A stretch of 64,000 nt of DNA from Salminus brasiliensis. Taxonomy: Eukaryota; Chordata; Actinopteri; Characiformes; Bryconidae. A model generated the notes under the pieces. The model made no database searches, had not been told where the DNA came from, and was given only the letters and a program-made list of their open reading frames with translations. A program made the translations under genes and the position numbers. Shown here piece by piece: positions 25,786-39,055 of this stretch. The stretch spans positions 5,823,318 to 5,887,317 of the forward strand of contig NC_132891.1 in NCBI RefSeq assembly GCF_030463535.1, in the 5' to 3' direction. Position 1 is the stretch's first letter. Every line of letters starts with the position of its first letter.

Positions 25786-26404
25786 TGCACAACATATAGC
25801 ATCAGACACTGGTGCGTGTCTTGGCCTATACACTATGTTCTGAGGGGTTGTGATTTAGAGCTGTTAAATGGTTGTGGTGTGGTCTGGTGTGGTGTGGGTA
25901 GGAGCTGTCATTGGAACACCTCCGACATTCACTTTGGGTTTAAAAATAGACACTCCTCACATGAAATCAATAATGCCACTTAGATGTGATGGAGTGTGTG
26001 CTGGCGAGCTTTGTCAACCCCCGGGATTATCACCACGCTTGGCGCTGTAACTGACACCGTCTGTCTCACCTGCAGGGGTGCTGCTCGAAACAAGCTTCTA
26101 AAAGGGATATAACGCCTCAGTCTGAGCTAAAGTGTAGAATAGCTTTCTCGTCACAATCCTTCCTACTAGTTCCCTGCACAGGGATTAAGATTAGTCTAAT
26201 ATAGTCATATTTAAACATGTGGACATCTGATCTTCATTTGAACAAAACTGAGAGATGGTAACCATCTTTACCATCATGTATGCTGGTATGTAAAATGTAA
26301 TTAAGAGAAATTCAATTTTCTAGAAAGGTTAGAAAGGTTTCTGGAGGAGTCTGAGGTCTTATTTAACCCTCAGACGTTTAGTCTGGTCTGCTCTTGATTG
26401 AAGT

Positions 26405-26680
26405 TGAAGTGAGTGGTGAAGAAGATCACCATCATGGCCAGATCCAAAGAGCTCTCTGAGGCCTTCAGAAAAAGGCTGTAGATGCAGACTCTTTGCCATC
26501 AGTCTGTTGCACTGCCACTTTGGCCTGGGGGTCGCAAGGTCGAAACCTGAGCCGTGCCTCTTTGCCATCAGCGGCTGGAGTCTGAGGGAGCACAATTGGC
26601 CGTGCTCTCTCTAGGTAGGTAGGTGGCGCTCTCTCTCTTCGTGTAAAGGGAAAAAAGAGGCGGTGGCTGGCTTTGCATGT
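26405..26680 (+). mobile_element. Tc1 5' fragment joined to a SINE-like repeat
   Basis: ATGGCCAGATCCAAAGAGCT at 26434 is the typical start of a Tc1-like transposase (MARSKELSEAFRK). After about 50 bp it changes to a different repeat containing GGTCGCAAGGTCGAAACCTG and TTGCCATCAGCGGCTGGAG, with AATTGGCCGTGCTCTCTCT. The latter recurs inverted at 56035-56150 and has a tRNA-like B box, so a SINE insertion into or next to a Tc1 copy is likely. Confidence 0.6.
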
Positions 26681-26999
26681 ATGGGGGAGAAAAAGGGAAA
26701 TAATCAAATAATAGAATTATTGATGGGAGATGTGTAAGAAACAATTGCTGTTGGTAGAAAAACATAAACATATGGGCAAGATGAAAGTTTGCCAAGACTA
26801 GAACCTCTGGAAGAGTGTGCTTAGGACAGAGTTTAAGTCTCGTCCTGATGTTCTGACTCTCTCCTTGCACACCCCCTGAGAAAAGCAAACGTGTGCAGTC
26901 TCTTTTAGAGGGTAGATGCCTTACTTTGACATCAGCTGTCAGAACATGAGGCCTAACTGTCAGTTCTTCCCTCTCATAACTCCATTCCTTGCACACTAT

Positions 27000-27290
27000 G
27001 AATGAGCCGGTGTCCCAATACTTTTGTCCATAATTTGTATGACAAACTAAACAGGTGCCAAGCAAGGCTGACTACGCCAAAAATGACACAATACTGCCAT
27101 CTAGTGGCCACAAGGAGACTCACCCATCCTACACTCAGCTCATCAGTGCTGACACTCCTGGTGGAGTTGGAGTTTGTGTTCCAGTACTGATCATCCAATC
27201 CAATCAGTACCTGCCCTCACTACTGCTCTTGTGGCTGAATGCACTCAAATCATCACAGCAATGTTCCATCATCATAATGCAATAGCCTTC
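27000..27290 (-). mobile_element. Degenerate MITE of the 20500 family
   Basis: GGTGTCCCAATACTTTTGTC at about 27010 is the terminus. Degenerate interior text follows out to about 27290 (TCACAGCAATGTTCCATCAT). The two open frames across it are not coding. Confidence 0.45.
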
Positions 27291-27476
27291 CCCGAGTCTA
27301 TTACTGCAGCATAGGCCTTATATTAGCCCAGCAAACCAGCCCAGAGGAAATCAACTTTTTAATAGTTAGGCAAAGGTGGTTCTTCTTCAAAGTGATGGTA
27401 ACAAGGTATCTGAATAGTTTAATACCTCTACATCACAGAAAGCTATTACTTCAAAAAATTTTACTTCATATTTTAC

Positions 27477-27479
<3 letters not shown>

Positions 27480-27507
<28 letters not shown>
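27480..27507. repeat. TA microsatellite
   Basis: An uninterrupted TA run, located about 25 bp before the left border of the 3943-bp duplicated block. Confidence 0.9.
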
Positions 27508-27512
<5 letters not shown>

Positions 27513-28726
27513 CATGTACTATTTATTGCAGAAATTATTATTAATATGCAGCCTGAGGGCTGAAACACTGTTCTACCATAATGTTTGCTGGTCTTTGATG
27601 GTCAAGGTGGTTAAAAAGGCCTATGGCCTATGCTGGTAAGCTAGCTGGTTAACCAACTCTTGACCTGCATAGGGTACGTTGCATTTGATTTTGCTTGGTC
27701 AGCTAAAGGTCAACCCTCATAAGCAGCTAAAACAACGTGACTAGCTTGAGCTGGCCAGGCTGGGTTTGTCAGCAAGGTTGGTAAATGATTTAGCCAAAAA
27801 TGATCTAAAGATGAGCACTAAGAAGCTCATGAGACTGATCTTAAATGCAGTTCTCAGGATTTTTTGGCAACAGGACGGACTTCAGTCTGCAGTGCTCACA
27901 GTGGGAGTAAACCAGTGCTCTGCTGTAGGACGGCCACACTCATCATTAAGGCATTCACAAAAATCCTGCATATTGTGGGCATAATTAAATAATTATTTAT
28001 GTAAAAATACGTATTTATAACGTTCAAAAATGTGAAAACTTTCAATTCCAAACTTTAAACTTTAATTCTTTAAGTTTTAGTTTTTTTTAAGAAATATTAA
28101 AACTGCATGTTTCGTTGATGTTCTAATGCTAAATTCACATTTTATGATTTTTTATTTCAATTTATCTGCAGAATTTTTACATTTTGGAAAAATAAAACCT
28201 AACGTTTCAAACATGCAACGTTTTCCAAGTTAAATTCAGCGGGGAAAAAAATTGCATGTCTCTGTAAAATATCCTCTAAACATCTTAGGAAGTTCTTAAA
28301 TATTGTCTTAAGAAAGTCTCAGTTTTTTTCTCAAGAACCTCTTAAGACACTCGTCGGTTATCATAAACAATGCGAAATCACATCTTTCATTTTCCAATAT
28401 TCAGTTAAACACGTGCGCTGGAAAAACAGTCAAACTAAGTTTTCAAACATTTTCAACAAGAGCTAGAAGTGAATCCTCCTCATGTTTCTAACAGTCCTTT
28501 AGGAGCATTATCCACTTTTAATCCTGCTAAATTCGACATTAATTCCATAACTATTAAAAGGATCTCAGAATATTTCATAAATGAAAATTTACATTTTTAT
28601 GAATTGTTATTTAAATCTATCTGCAGACAGATCTTTTTTTTTTTTTTTGAAGAAGAATATAAATTGATCTCAACTATTTTAGGCAAAAAGATTTTTTGTG
28701 AATCCAGCGCCACCACTGTAAGAAAT

Positions 28727-28746
28727 GTGTGGGGAATTCCCCACAA
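28727..28746. repeat. Short perfect palindrome
   Basis: TGTGGGGAATTCCCCACA is a perfect 18-bp palindrome near this position; it recurs 3943 bp downstream in copy 2. No function is assigned. Confidence 0.6.
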
Positions 28747-28819
28747 TTACCCATTTCACCCCAAACCCCACACTGACCGACTTTATTTTCATCTCAATAA
28801 CAAAATTATTCAATTGTGC

Positions 28820-28925
28820 AGAAAAAATGTGGATGTAGTTCTTAACGGGTTCGTTACAGAACCAAAACCACCCAAAGAGCCATCTGAGCGGTTTTTTGAC
28901 TGCTTTAGTGGTCCTCTATAATTTA
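28820..28925. mobile_element. Fragment of a GGTTCTTT/AAAGAACC MITE-like repeat
   Basis: Short words such as GTTCTTAACGGGTTC, ACAGAACC and GAGCGGTTTTTTGAC resemble a degenerate family of fish repeats built from GGTTCTTT and its complement. Similar text appears at about 30270-30560, 30735-30800, 48380-48490, 58010-58110 and 59100-59280. Confidence 0.4.
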
Positions 28926-29162
28926 AACCCTGTGGTCGACTAAAGGTACCCCATATAACCATCACTCCAACACTGTAGAGATGAGCTCCCTCTTCTCGCT
29001 TTCTGATTGGCTCCCGCCTCTCCTCACACACATATTCCCCACCATCCCCTCCACCCGAACCATTCCAACCGCCGCCTGAATGACAGAAGGACCAGAAGCC
29101 CCCTAACTGAAGGACCACCACCTCACACCCACCATTTCAGCAACCTCCCAGCGGCTCGGACC

Positions 29163-29192
29163 ATGCGCACTCCAGCGGCGAGGTCCTCTTAA
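29163..29192 (+). other. Short upstream ORF of reprimo copy 1
   Basis: An ATG at 29163 opens a nine-codon frame ending in TAA at 29190-29192, about 90 bp before the reprimo start. If it lies within the 5' UTR it could damp translation. The transcription start is unknown. The same arrangement exists in copy 2 at 33106-33135. Confidence 0.35.
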
Positions 29193-29525
<333 letters not shown>

Positions 29526-29528
<3 letters not shown>

Positions 29529-29612
29529 GAAGATCTGAGAAGATCTGAGAAGATCTGAAGAAGATCTGAGAAGATCAGAAGATGATCTGAAGAAGATCAG
29601 AAGAAGATCTGA
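29526..29612. repeat. GAAGATCTGA short tandem array after the gene
   Basis: Irregular units of 9-12 bp built on AGAAGATCTGA start at the stop codon of reprimo copy 1 and form the first part of its 3' UTR. The minus-strand frame across it reads as repeated SSDLLRS and is not a gene. An identical array lies at 33469-33555. Confidence 0.85.
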
Positions 29613-29764
29613 ACTTTCTGCTCCCAGAATGTGGAGCACAGTTGGACTTTCCGTCTGTCTGAACCTCGAGGAGGACTCGGACGTGGACTTGTTGACCTTT
29701 AGCTTCACCCTCGTGTCAGGACTGCCCAAAATAATGCATGCTGAAGTAAGAGAGATGCTTTTTT

Positions 29765-29770
29765 AATAAA
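29765..29770 (+). terminator. Polyadenylation signal, reprimo copy 1
   Basis: AATAAA after a T run, 237 bp beyond the stop codon; it is the first such signal downstream. The counterpart in copy 2 is at 33708-33713. Confidence 0.6.
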
Positions 29771-30118
29771 CAGCAGAGAACTGAGGCTTTCTTCTGAGTG
29801 TGTGGAGGGGAAGGTGAGGGAAGGCGCTAACACTGGGGAAAGTGGTGCATTGAACTGAATGAAATTGAACTGAATGAAATTGAATTGAATGTGTGCTCAA
29901 CTTCCACAGCAATGAAATACACTACCCCAACACAGACAACACCTGTGTTACCGTACTATACTGTAATACTGTGGGAGGCGTGTGCACATTTAACCTTTTA
30001 CTGCATGAGTTATGAAATATGCAACACCCTTGAACCCTTTCACAAGTACATTCTGGCTACCTTTAATGTTCTGCCAAGAGTCAGACCACCCTTTAAGGTG
30101 GAATGGAAAACTCCTGCA

Positions 30119-30198
30119 TTTTAGGGATGCGCTGTATGTTGTAGGAAGACCTGTTAGACCTAATTAGTCTTCCTACAACATACAGCGCATCCCTAAAA
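30119..30198. repeat. Perfect 31-bp stem hairpin, copy 1
   Basis: The arm 30119-30149 (TTTTAGGGATGCGCTGTATG and on) is the exact reverse complement of 30168-30198, with an 18-nt loop. It lies about 350 bp beyond the reprimo polyadenylation signal. Recurs at 34062-34141. A MITE-type fold-back or a recent inverted duplication is more likely than a microRNA, because animal pre-miRNAs normally have mismatches. Confidence 0.9.
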
Positions 30199-33135
30199 CG
30201 CAAAAGTTTTTGGACAGTGAACGTTCAGTGAGGGTCCGTACCTGTGAAAGGGTTAAAAACGGTTCTTGAGTAGTTCTTTAGAGAGCCAAGACTACCCAAT
30301 GACCCTTTGAATGTTTAAATGTTTATTGTTTTGCCTGTTTTAATGGTTCTCTATGATTCGAAATCTGCTGTGTGTGGTTCTTTAAAGATCTTCTGTTGTT
30401 ACAAAGAATACAAAACTACATAGAACTTTTTTTATACATCGTTCTATATATTCTATATAGTGTAAATAAAACCATGACAACTGCTTAAATGGTTCCCCAT
30501 GATGATTAAGATCTTGTACACGGTTCTGTAGAGCACCCAAAAGGGTTACACTACTGTCAATCAAGCCCTTTTTACTGGGAGAGGTGATAAAAATGTTTCC
30601 ATGCCTGAAACTGTTGAATATGGTTCTTTGAAAAAAATCATAATGGTGCTAGATATAGGTTATAAAATGCTGCTAGATATAGACTGTTGTTAAACAATAG
30701 TTTTTATTACTTAATAGGACACTAAACTAAAATAAAGGAAATACAAGGGGTTCTTTGAGTGATACCATGGATAGAAGCCCCCTTTTTGGTTTCATAAAGA
30801 ACTGTTTTTGTAAAGGAGATGTGGGTGTAAATACTTTTACACCAAGTGAAGCTGTTTTATCACTCTATTACAACAATGTTTTTTTATGGGACCAAAATAA
30901 GTGCTTCTGTAGCTTCATTCAAAGATCCAATATTTAGTGTGAACCTATATTTGAATGTGTTCACTAATTATGGACATATTTTCAGAATGCATGAAAGTAT
31001 GCAATAAAATATGTTTGTAAATAATAATTAATAAGTAATTTAGAATTCTCATTCAAAAGTTGGAAAACCCATGAAAACGGCCTGATTTCTCTTCAGGAAA
31101 CTCTTTCTGTGTATCTGCTGAATATAATTACATATAAGAAAACATTAAACATGCCCTTTTTCCATGTTAAGTTCAGTCAAGAACAGCGTGTCTCTGTAGG
31201 GGATCTGCCTTATTAATTATATGTACATTTAGAAAAATCAAGAAATACATATAACTTGGCACAGGGTGCCAGAACCGTTAAATTTGACTGTAGACTGTGT
31301 AAATGGCCCACTGTTCAGTTATGGAACATTTACTCTATTTTACAATAATTATATTTCATCATTTTATACATTGCAAATGGCATTTGGGAAGTAAATTGTA
31401 AGATAGTCCTTTATTAGTCCCGCAGTGGGGAAATTCCCAACTCTATACATGAAAACTCTATACATATATGGTTTAAATTATTATTAATATGCAGCCTGAG
31501 GGCTGAAACACTGTTCTACCATAATGTTTGCTGGTCTTTGATGGTCAAGGTGGTTAAAAAGGCCTATGGCCTATGCTGGTAAGCTAGCTGGTTAACCAAC
31601 TCTTGACCTGCATAGGGTACGTTGCATTTGATTTTGCTTGGTCAGCTAAAGGTCAACCCTCATAAGCAGCTAAAACAACGTGACTAGCTTGAGCTGGCCA
31701 GGCTGGGTTTGTCAGCAAGGTTGGTAAATGATTTAGCCAAAAATGATCTAAAGATGAGCACTAAGAAGCTCATGAGACTGATCTTAAATGCAGTTCTCAG
31801 GATTTTTTGGCAACAGGACGGACTTCAGTCTGCAGTGCTCACAGTGGGAGTAAACCAGTGCTCTGCTGTAGGACGGCCACACTCATCATTAAGGCATTCA
31901 CAAAAATCCTGCATATTGTGGGCATAATTAAATAATTATTTATGTAAAAATACGTATTTATAACGTTCAAAAATGTGAAAACTTTCAATTCCAAACTTTA
32001 AACTTTAATTCTTTAAGTTTTAGTTTTTTTTAAGAAATATTAAAACTGCATGTTTCGTTGATGTTCTAATGCTAAATTCACATTTTATGATTTTTTATTT
32101 CAATTTATCTGCAGAATTTTTACATTTTGGAAAAATAAAACCTAACGTTTCAAACATGCAACGTTTTCCAAGTTAAATTCAGCGGGGAAAAAAATTGCAT
32201 GTCTCTGTAAAATATCCTCTAAACATCTTAGGAAGTTCTTAAATATTGTCTTAAGAAAGTCTCAGTTTTTTTCTCAAGAACCTCTTAAGACACTCGTCGG
32301 TTATCATAAACAATGCGAAATCACATCTTTCATTTTCCAATATTCAGTTAAACACGTGCGCTGGAAAAACAGTCAAACTAAGTTTTCAAACATTTTCAAC
32401 AAGAGCTAGAAGTGAATCCTCCTCATGTTTCTAACAGTCCTTTAGGAGCATTATCCACTTTTAATCCTGCTAAATTCGACATTAATTCCATAACTATTAA
32501 AAGGATCTCAGAATATTTCATAAATGAAAATTTACATTTTTATGAATTGTTATTTAAATCTATCTGCAGACAGATCTTTTTTTTTTTTTTTGAAGAAGAA
32601 TATAAATTGATCTCAACTATTTTAGGCAAAAAGATTTTTTGTGAATCCAGCGCCACCACTGTAAGAAATGTGTGGGGAATTCCCCACAATTACCCATTTC
32701 ACCCCAAACCCCACACTGACCGACTTTATTTTCATCTCAATAACAAAATTATTCAATTGTGCAGAAAAAATGTGGATGTAGTTCTTAACGGGTTCGTTAC
32801 AGAACCAAAACCACCCAAAGAGCCATCTGAGCGGTTTTTTGACCGCTTTAGTGGTCCTCTATAATTTAAACCCTGTGGTCGACTAAAGGTACCCCATATA
32901 ACCATCACTCCAACACTGTAGAGATGAGCTCCCTCTTCTCGCTTTCTGATTGGCTCCCGCCTCTCCTCACACACATATTCCCCACCATCCCCTCCACCCG
33001 AACCATTCCAACCGCCGCCTGAATGACAGAAGGACCAGAAGCCCCCTAACTGAAGGACCACCACCTCACACCCACCATTTCAGCAACCTCCCAGCGGCTC
33101 GGACCATGCGCACTCCAGCGGCGAGGTCCTCTTAA

Positions 33136-33471
<336 letters not shown>

Positions 33472-33707
33472 GAAGATCTGAGAAGATCTGAGAAGATCTG
33501 AAGAAGATCTGAGAAGATCAGAAGATGATCTGAAGAAGATCAGAAGAAGATCTGAACTTTCTGCTCCCAGAATGTGGAGCACAGTTGGACTTTCCGTCTG
33601 TCTGAACCTCGAGGAGGACTCGGACGTGGACTTGTTGACCTTTAGCTTCACCCTCGTGTCAGGACTGCCCAAAATAATGCATGCTGAAGTAAGAGAGATG
33701 CTTTTTT

Positions 33708-33713
33708 AATAAA
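33708..33713 (+). terminator. Polyadenylation signal, reprimo copy 2
   Basis: AATAAA, the exact counterpart of 29765-29770. Confidence 0.6.
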
Positions 33714-34061
33714 CAGCAGAGAACTGAGGCTTTCTTCTGAGTGTGTGGAGGGGAAGGTGAGGGAAGGCGCTAACACTGGGGAAAGTGGTGCATTGAACTG
33801 AATGAAATTGAACTGAATGAAATTGAATTGAATGTGTGCTCAACTTCCACAGCAATGAAATACACTACCCCAACACAGACAACACCTGTGTTACCGTACT
33901 ATACTGTAATACTGTGGGAGGCGTGTGCACATTTAACCTTTTACTGCATGAGTTATGAAATATGCAACACCCTTGAACCCTTTCACAAGTACATTCTGGC
34001 TACCTTTAATGTTCTGCCAAGAGTCAGACCACCCTTTAAGGTGGAATGGAAAACTCCTGCA

Positions 34062-34141
34062 TTTTAGGGATGCGCTGTATGTTGTAGGAAGACCTGTTAG
34101 ACCTAATTAGTCTTCCTACAACATACAGCGCATCCCTAAAA
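34062..34141. repeat. Perfect 31-bp stem hairpin, copy 2
   Basis: Identical to 30119-30198: arms 34062-34092 and 34111-34141 with an 18-nt loop. Confidence 0.9.
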
Positions 34142-35589
34142 CGCAAAAGTTTTTGGACAGTGAACGTTCAGTGAGGGTCCGTACCTGTGAAAGGGTTAAA
34201 AACGGTTCTTGAGTAGTTCTTTAGAGAGCCAAGACTACCCAATGACCCTTTGAATGTTTAAATGTTTATTGTTTTGCCTGTTTTAATGGTTCTCTATGAT
34301 TCGAAATCTGCTGTGTGTGGTTCTTTAAAGATCTTCTGTTGTTACAAAGAATACAAAACTACATAGAACTTTTTTTATACATCGTTCTATATATTCTATA
34401 TAGTGTAAATAAAACCATGACAACTGCTTAAATGGTTCCCCATGATGATTAAGATCTTGTACACGGTTCTGTAGAGCACCCAAAAGGGTTACACTACTGT
34501 CAATCAAGCCCTTTTTACTGGGAGAGGTGATAAAAATGTTTCCATGCCTGAAACTGTTGAATATGGTTCTTTGAAAAAAATCATAATGGTGCTAGATATA
34601 GGTTATAAAATGCTGCTAGATATAGACTGTTGTTAAACAATAGTTTTTATTACTTAATAGGACACTAAACTAAAATAAAGGAAATACAAGGGGTTCTTTG
34701 AGTGATACCATGGATAGAAGCCCCCTTTTTGGTTTCATAAAGAACTGTTTTTGTAAAGGAGATGTGGGTGTAAATACTTTTACACCAAGTGAAGCTGTTT
34801 TATCACTCTATTACAACAATGTTTTTTTATGGGACCAAAATAAGTGCTTCTGTAGCTTCATTCAAAGATCCAATATTTAGTGTGAACCTATATTTGAATG
34901 TGTTCACTAATTATGGACATATTTTCAGAATGCATGAAAGTATGCAATAAAATATGTTTGTAAATAATAATTAATAAGTAATTTAGAATTCTCATTCAAA
35001 AGTTGGAAAACCCATGAAAACGGCCTGATTTCTCTTCAGGAAACTCTTTCTGTGTATCTGCTGAATATAATTACATATAAGAAAACATTAAACATGCCCT
35101 TTTTCCATGTTAAGTTCAGTCAAGAACAGCGTGTCTCTGTAGGGGATCTGCCTTATTAATTATATGTACATTTAGAAAAATCAAGAAATACATATAACTT
35201 GGCACAGGGTGCCAGAACCGTTAAATTTGACTGTAGACTGTGTAAATGGCCCACTGTTCAGTTATGGAACATTTACTCTATTTTACAATAATTATATTTC
35301 ATCATTTTATACATTGCAAATGGCATTTGGGAAGTAAATTGTAAGATAGTCCTTTATTAGTCCCGCAGTGGGGAAATTCCCAACTCTATACATGAAAACT
35401 CTATACATATATGGTTTAAATGTTATACATGCAAAAACCTTGTCTCTCAATTTTGGCAATTCTTTCCTCCATTTAAAAGTATTTTTTCAGACAAAAGAAA
35501 TGCCCCAAAATGACTTGGTATAAAATATTTTGACTCTGACTTAAGCTCTGGAAGCCAGGCCTACATCTCAGAAAAAAGAAAACATAAGC

Positions 35590-35592
<3 letters not shown>

Positions 35593-35650
<58 letters not shown>
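35593..35650. repeat. TA microsatellite (29 units)
   Basis: An uninterrupted run of 58 bp. The counterpart in the next copy (37183-37252) has 35 units. Confidence 0.95.
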
Positions 35651-35653
<3 letters not shown>

Positions 35654-36010
35654 GACGCAAGACATATATTCTTATATCAATATATATATTCTTGTTGCCA
35701 TTTAGCAACACAATGCAGTAAAGCGTCAAAACAAGTGAATTTTAATGCATCACTTTTGTCAGGGCAGGTTATTAGAGACTTTATTAGAGGTTATTAGATA
35801 TTTATAATGCAGTGCAAAGTGCCATACACATATTAGGCTTACAAATTAATAATAGTAACCAGCTCATGATGTTCAAAACCCTTCAGAACTATAACTATAG
35901 AGTGCATGTTTTTAGTTATTTTACATTTATTATTAATAAATCCAGAAGGTTTCCAGGCGTCTGTGGATACACCGTTTCATCTGAAATGAAGGGTTTTAAC
36001 AAGGTGTAAT

Positions 36011-36330
36011 CAAGGGTGTTCCTTCTTTGCTACTGTAAGAGCCTTTAATCTTCTGAGAAGTAAATACACTAGGTGTTAAAAACAATGCTGCAAGGATTTG
36101 ACTGCATTCAGCCTCAAGAATAGGTGATTAGTTAATGATCAGTTCTGCCTCTCCATATTGGATGGGGGTCAATCTATCAATCCAGAGAACTTAGTGCCAC
36201 TGCTCCTCAGCCCAATGCTATGAGGCTATATGGGGTAGAGTCAATGTTTGGCTATGTTTTGGCAACCTTAGGCTCACGGGTGGCTGCCCTGGAGTGGCAG
36301 TGCTTTTATTTGGAGACTTTACAAGCTCTA
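36011..36330 (+). mobile_element. Remnant of the 20500-family MITE
   Basis: Degenerate interior text (TCCAGAGAACTTAGTGCCAC, CTCAGCCCAATGCTATGAGG) resembles that of the family; no terminal repeat remains. It is duplicated at about 37613-37930. Confidence 0.4.
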
Positions 36331-36730
36331 CAGCAATGGACCTTTGGACCTTGATGTAGCATCTTCTTGTCTTGTCTCTGGATCCTGTCTGCTAAAAGCT
36401 GATGTTACGTAATCGCTGGAAATATGTAGGAAACAATTGTTCTAACATGGTCATTGTAGATCATCTAGTCTAACAAGGCAGGACCACATGCATGACATGC
36501 CAAGCCACTAATGGCCATACATGTGCTTTGTCACTGACCTAAATCCTGGAGGAATCAAGCCATAAACAGGCACCCATATGTATAAACATAGACGTGGTGT
36601 AATCTATGACATGATCACAATAGCCTTTTCATTTTCACATAGAACTCTGTAGGTCTTACAGGGCGCATTCATATGCAATGCAGACTGCAGTACAAGCTGT
36701 TACTGTAGTGGATTATAACCTCCCTAAACA

Positions 36731-37179
36731 TAGGGGATCTGCCTTATTAATTATATGTACATTTAGAAAAATCAAGAAATACATATAACTTGGCACAGGG
36801 TGCCAGAACCGTAAATTTGACTGTAGACTGTGTAAATGGCCCACTGTTCAGTTATGGAACATTTACTCTATTTTACAATAATTATATTTCATCATTTTAT
36901 ACATTGCAAATGGCATTTGGGAAGTAAATTGTAAGATAGTCCTTTATTAGTCCCGCAGTGGGGAAATTCCCAACTCTATACATGAAAACTCTATACATAT
37001 ATGGTTTAAATGTTATACATGCAAAAACCTTGTCTCTCAATTTTGGCAATTCTTTCCTCCATTTAAAAGTATTTTTTCAGACAAAAGAAATGCCCCAAAA
37101 TGACTTGGTATAAAATATTTTGACTCTGACTTAAGCTCTGGAAGCCAGGCCTACATCTCAGAAAAAAGAAAACATAAGC

Positions 37180-37255
<76 letters not shown>

Positions 37256-38450
37256 GACGCAAGACATATATTCTTATATCAATATATATATTCTTGTTGC
37301 CATTTAGCAACACAATGCAGTAAAGCGTCAAAACAAGTGAATTTTAATGCATCACTTTTGTCAGGGCAGGTTATTAGAGACTTTATTAGAGGTTATTAGA
37401 TATTTATAATGCAGTGCAAAGTGCCATACACATATTAGGCTTACAAATTAATAATAGTAACCAGCTCATGATGTTCAAAACCCTTCAGAACTATAACTAT
37501 AGAGTGCATGTTTTTAGTTATTTTACATTTATTATTAATAAATCCAGAAGGTTTCCAGGCGTCTGTGGATACACCGTTTCATCTGAAATGAAGGGTTTTA
37601 ACAAGGTGTAATCAAGGGTGTTCCTTCTTTGCTACTGTAAGAGCCTTTAATCTTCTGAGAAGTAAATACACTAGGTGTTAAAAACAATGCTGCAAGGATT
37701 TGACTGCATTCAGCCTCAAGAATAGGTGATTAGTTAATGATCAGTTCTGCCTCTCCATATTGGATGGGGGTCAATCTATCAATCCAGAGAACTTAGTGCC
37801 ACTGCTCCTCAGCCCAATGCTATGAGGCTATATGGGGTATAGTCAATGTTTGGCTATGTTTTGGCAACCTTAGGCTCACGGGTGGCTGCCCTGGAGTGGC
37901 AGTGCTTTTATTTGGAGACTTTACAAGCTCTACAGCAATGGACCTTTGGACCTTGATGTAGCATCTTCTTGTCTTGTCTCTGGATCCTGTCTGCTAAAAG
38001 CTGATGTTATGTAATCGCTGGAAATATGTAGGAAACAATTGTTCTAACATGGTCATTGTAGATCATCTAGTCTAACAAGGCAGGACCACATGCATGACAT
38101 GCCAAGCCACTAATGGCCATACATGTGACGAGAAAAAACGTGACGAAGGCCTTGCATTTAATCAGAGGCTGAAACAGATGGTGGTGGAGATATATGTAAT
38201 GCAAGGCAAAGAACAATAATCTAAATTAGAGATTACAGCTCTATGCTTTGTCACTGACCTAAATCCTGGAGGAATCAAGCCATAAACAGGCACCCATATG
38301 TATAAACATAGACGTGGTGTAATCTATGACATGATCACAATAGCCTTTTCATATTCACATAGAACTCTGTAGGTCTTACAGGGCGCATTCATATGCAATG
38401 CAGACTGCAGTACCAGCTGTTACTGTAGTGGATTATAACCTTCCTAAACA
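36731..38450. repeat. Second tandem duplication, copy 2
   Basis: It follows 35140-36730 directly and ends at CCTAAACA. Differences from copy 1 include a 1-bp deletion (ACCGTAAAT), a longer TA tract (37183-37252), about five substitutions, and about 118 bp of extra sequence near 38127-38244. Divergence is a few per thousand, more than in the reprimo block. Confidence 0.93.
37183..37252. repeat. TA microsatellite (35 units)
   Basis: A 70-bp uninterrupted run, 12 bp longer than its duplicate at 35593-35650. Confidence 0.95.
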
Positions 38451-39055
38451 GCTTGATCCAGGTTTATCCAATCTTTGATTGCAGAAAAGGCTCCTGGGGA
38501 TTTGGATGGCTCAGCCGTAAGGTTGGGTGTCCATATCTCCAGCGCATGGTTTGCAAGAGGTTGCAGAAGATGTTGTCATCCTCCAGTATCCCCAGTGCAA
38601 AGCTAGAGGAGCATATGTTGCATATGTTTTAATTTAATATTTAATTGTCCACAGCTCTGCTCTTCTAATAATGGGTCCCATTGTCCTCATAAACTGCACA
38701 AATCCCAAATAAGAACAGAAGAAATGTCTTCTTTAAAATTATTGGTGAATGGGGTCCTCTGTTTCTAATAGAGGTGTATGAGTGTCAAAAGTGTACCCCA
38801 ATAAATGTGTAACATTTGCACAAAGATATTTTGTACATAATTTATGAATCACGCTACAGCACCTGTACAACGGTGGTGCTGTTTTTCCAGTTACATACAA
38901 TCTCATGTCTGCCATGTACTCGAAGAAGAATTGAGAACACAGCATCACCACAGCTACATTCATGATGCTTTTCTCTGTTACGGAGCTTCTCAAAAAGACA
39001 ACAATGGAGGGAAACTCCTGCAGAAACAGTGAGAACTTCACATTCCACTATAGTT

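Larger units (their letters stand above)
35140..36730. repeat. Second tandem duplication, copy 1
   Basis: This 1.59-kb unit is repeated directly at 36731-38450. Its first 278 bp are also the end of the 3943-bp unit, so the two duplications overlap. It holds a TA tract (35593-35650) and a MITE-like remnant (about 36011-36330). Confidence 0.93.

Noticed and set aside
26568-27065. 165-codon minus-strand open frame
   Set aside because: It crosses a SINE and a MITE terminus, has no known domain and its composition is not coding-like.
28469-28921. 150-codon open frame duplicated at 32412
   Set aside because: It starts on a non-ATG codon, reads through a poly-T tract and shows no similarity; the duplication alone explains its recurrence.
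30119-30198. MicroRNA gene
   Set aside because: The stem is perfectly paired and looks like a fold-back element; there is no small-RNA evidence.
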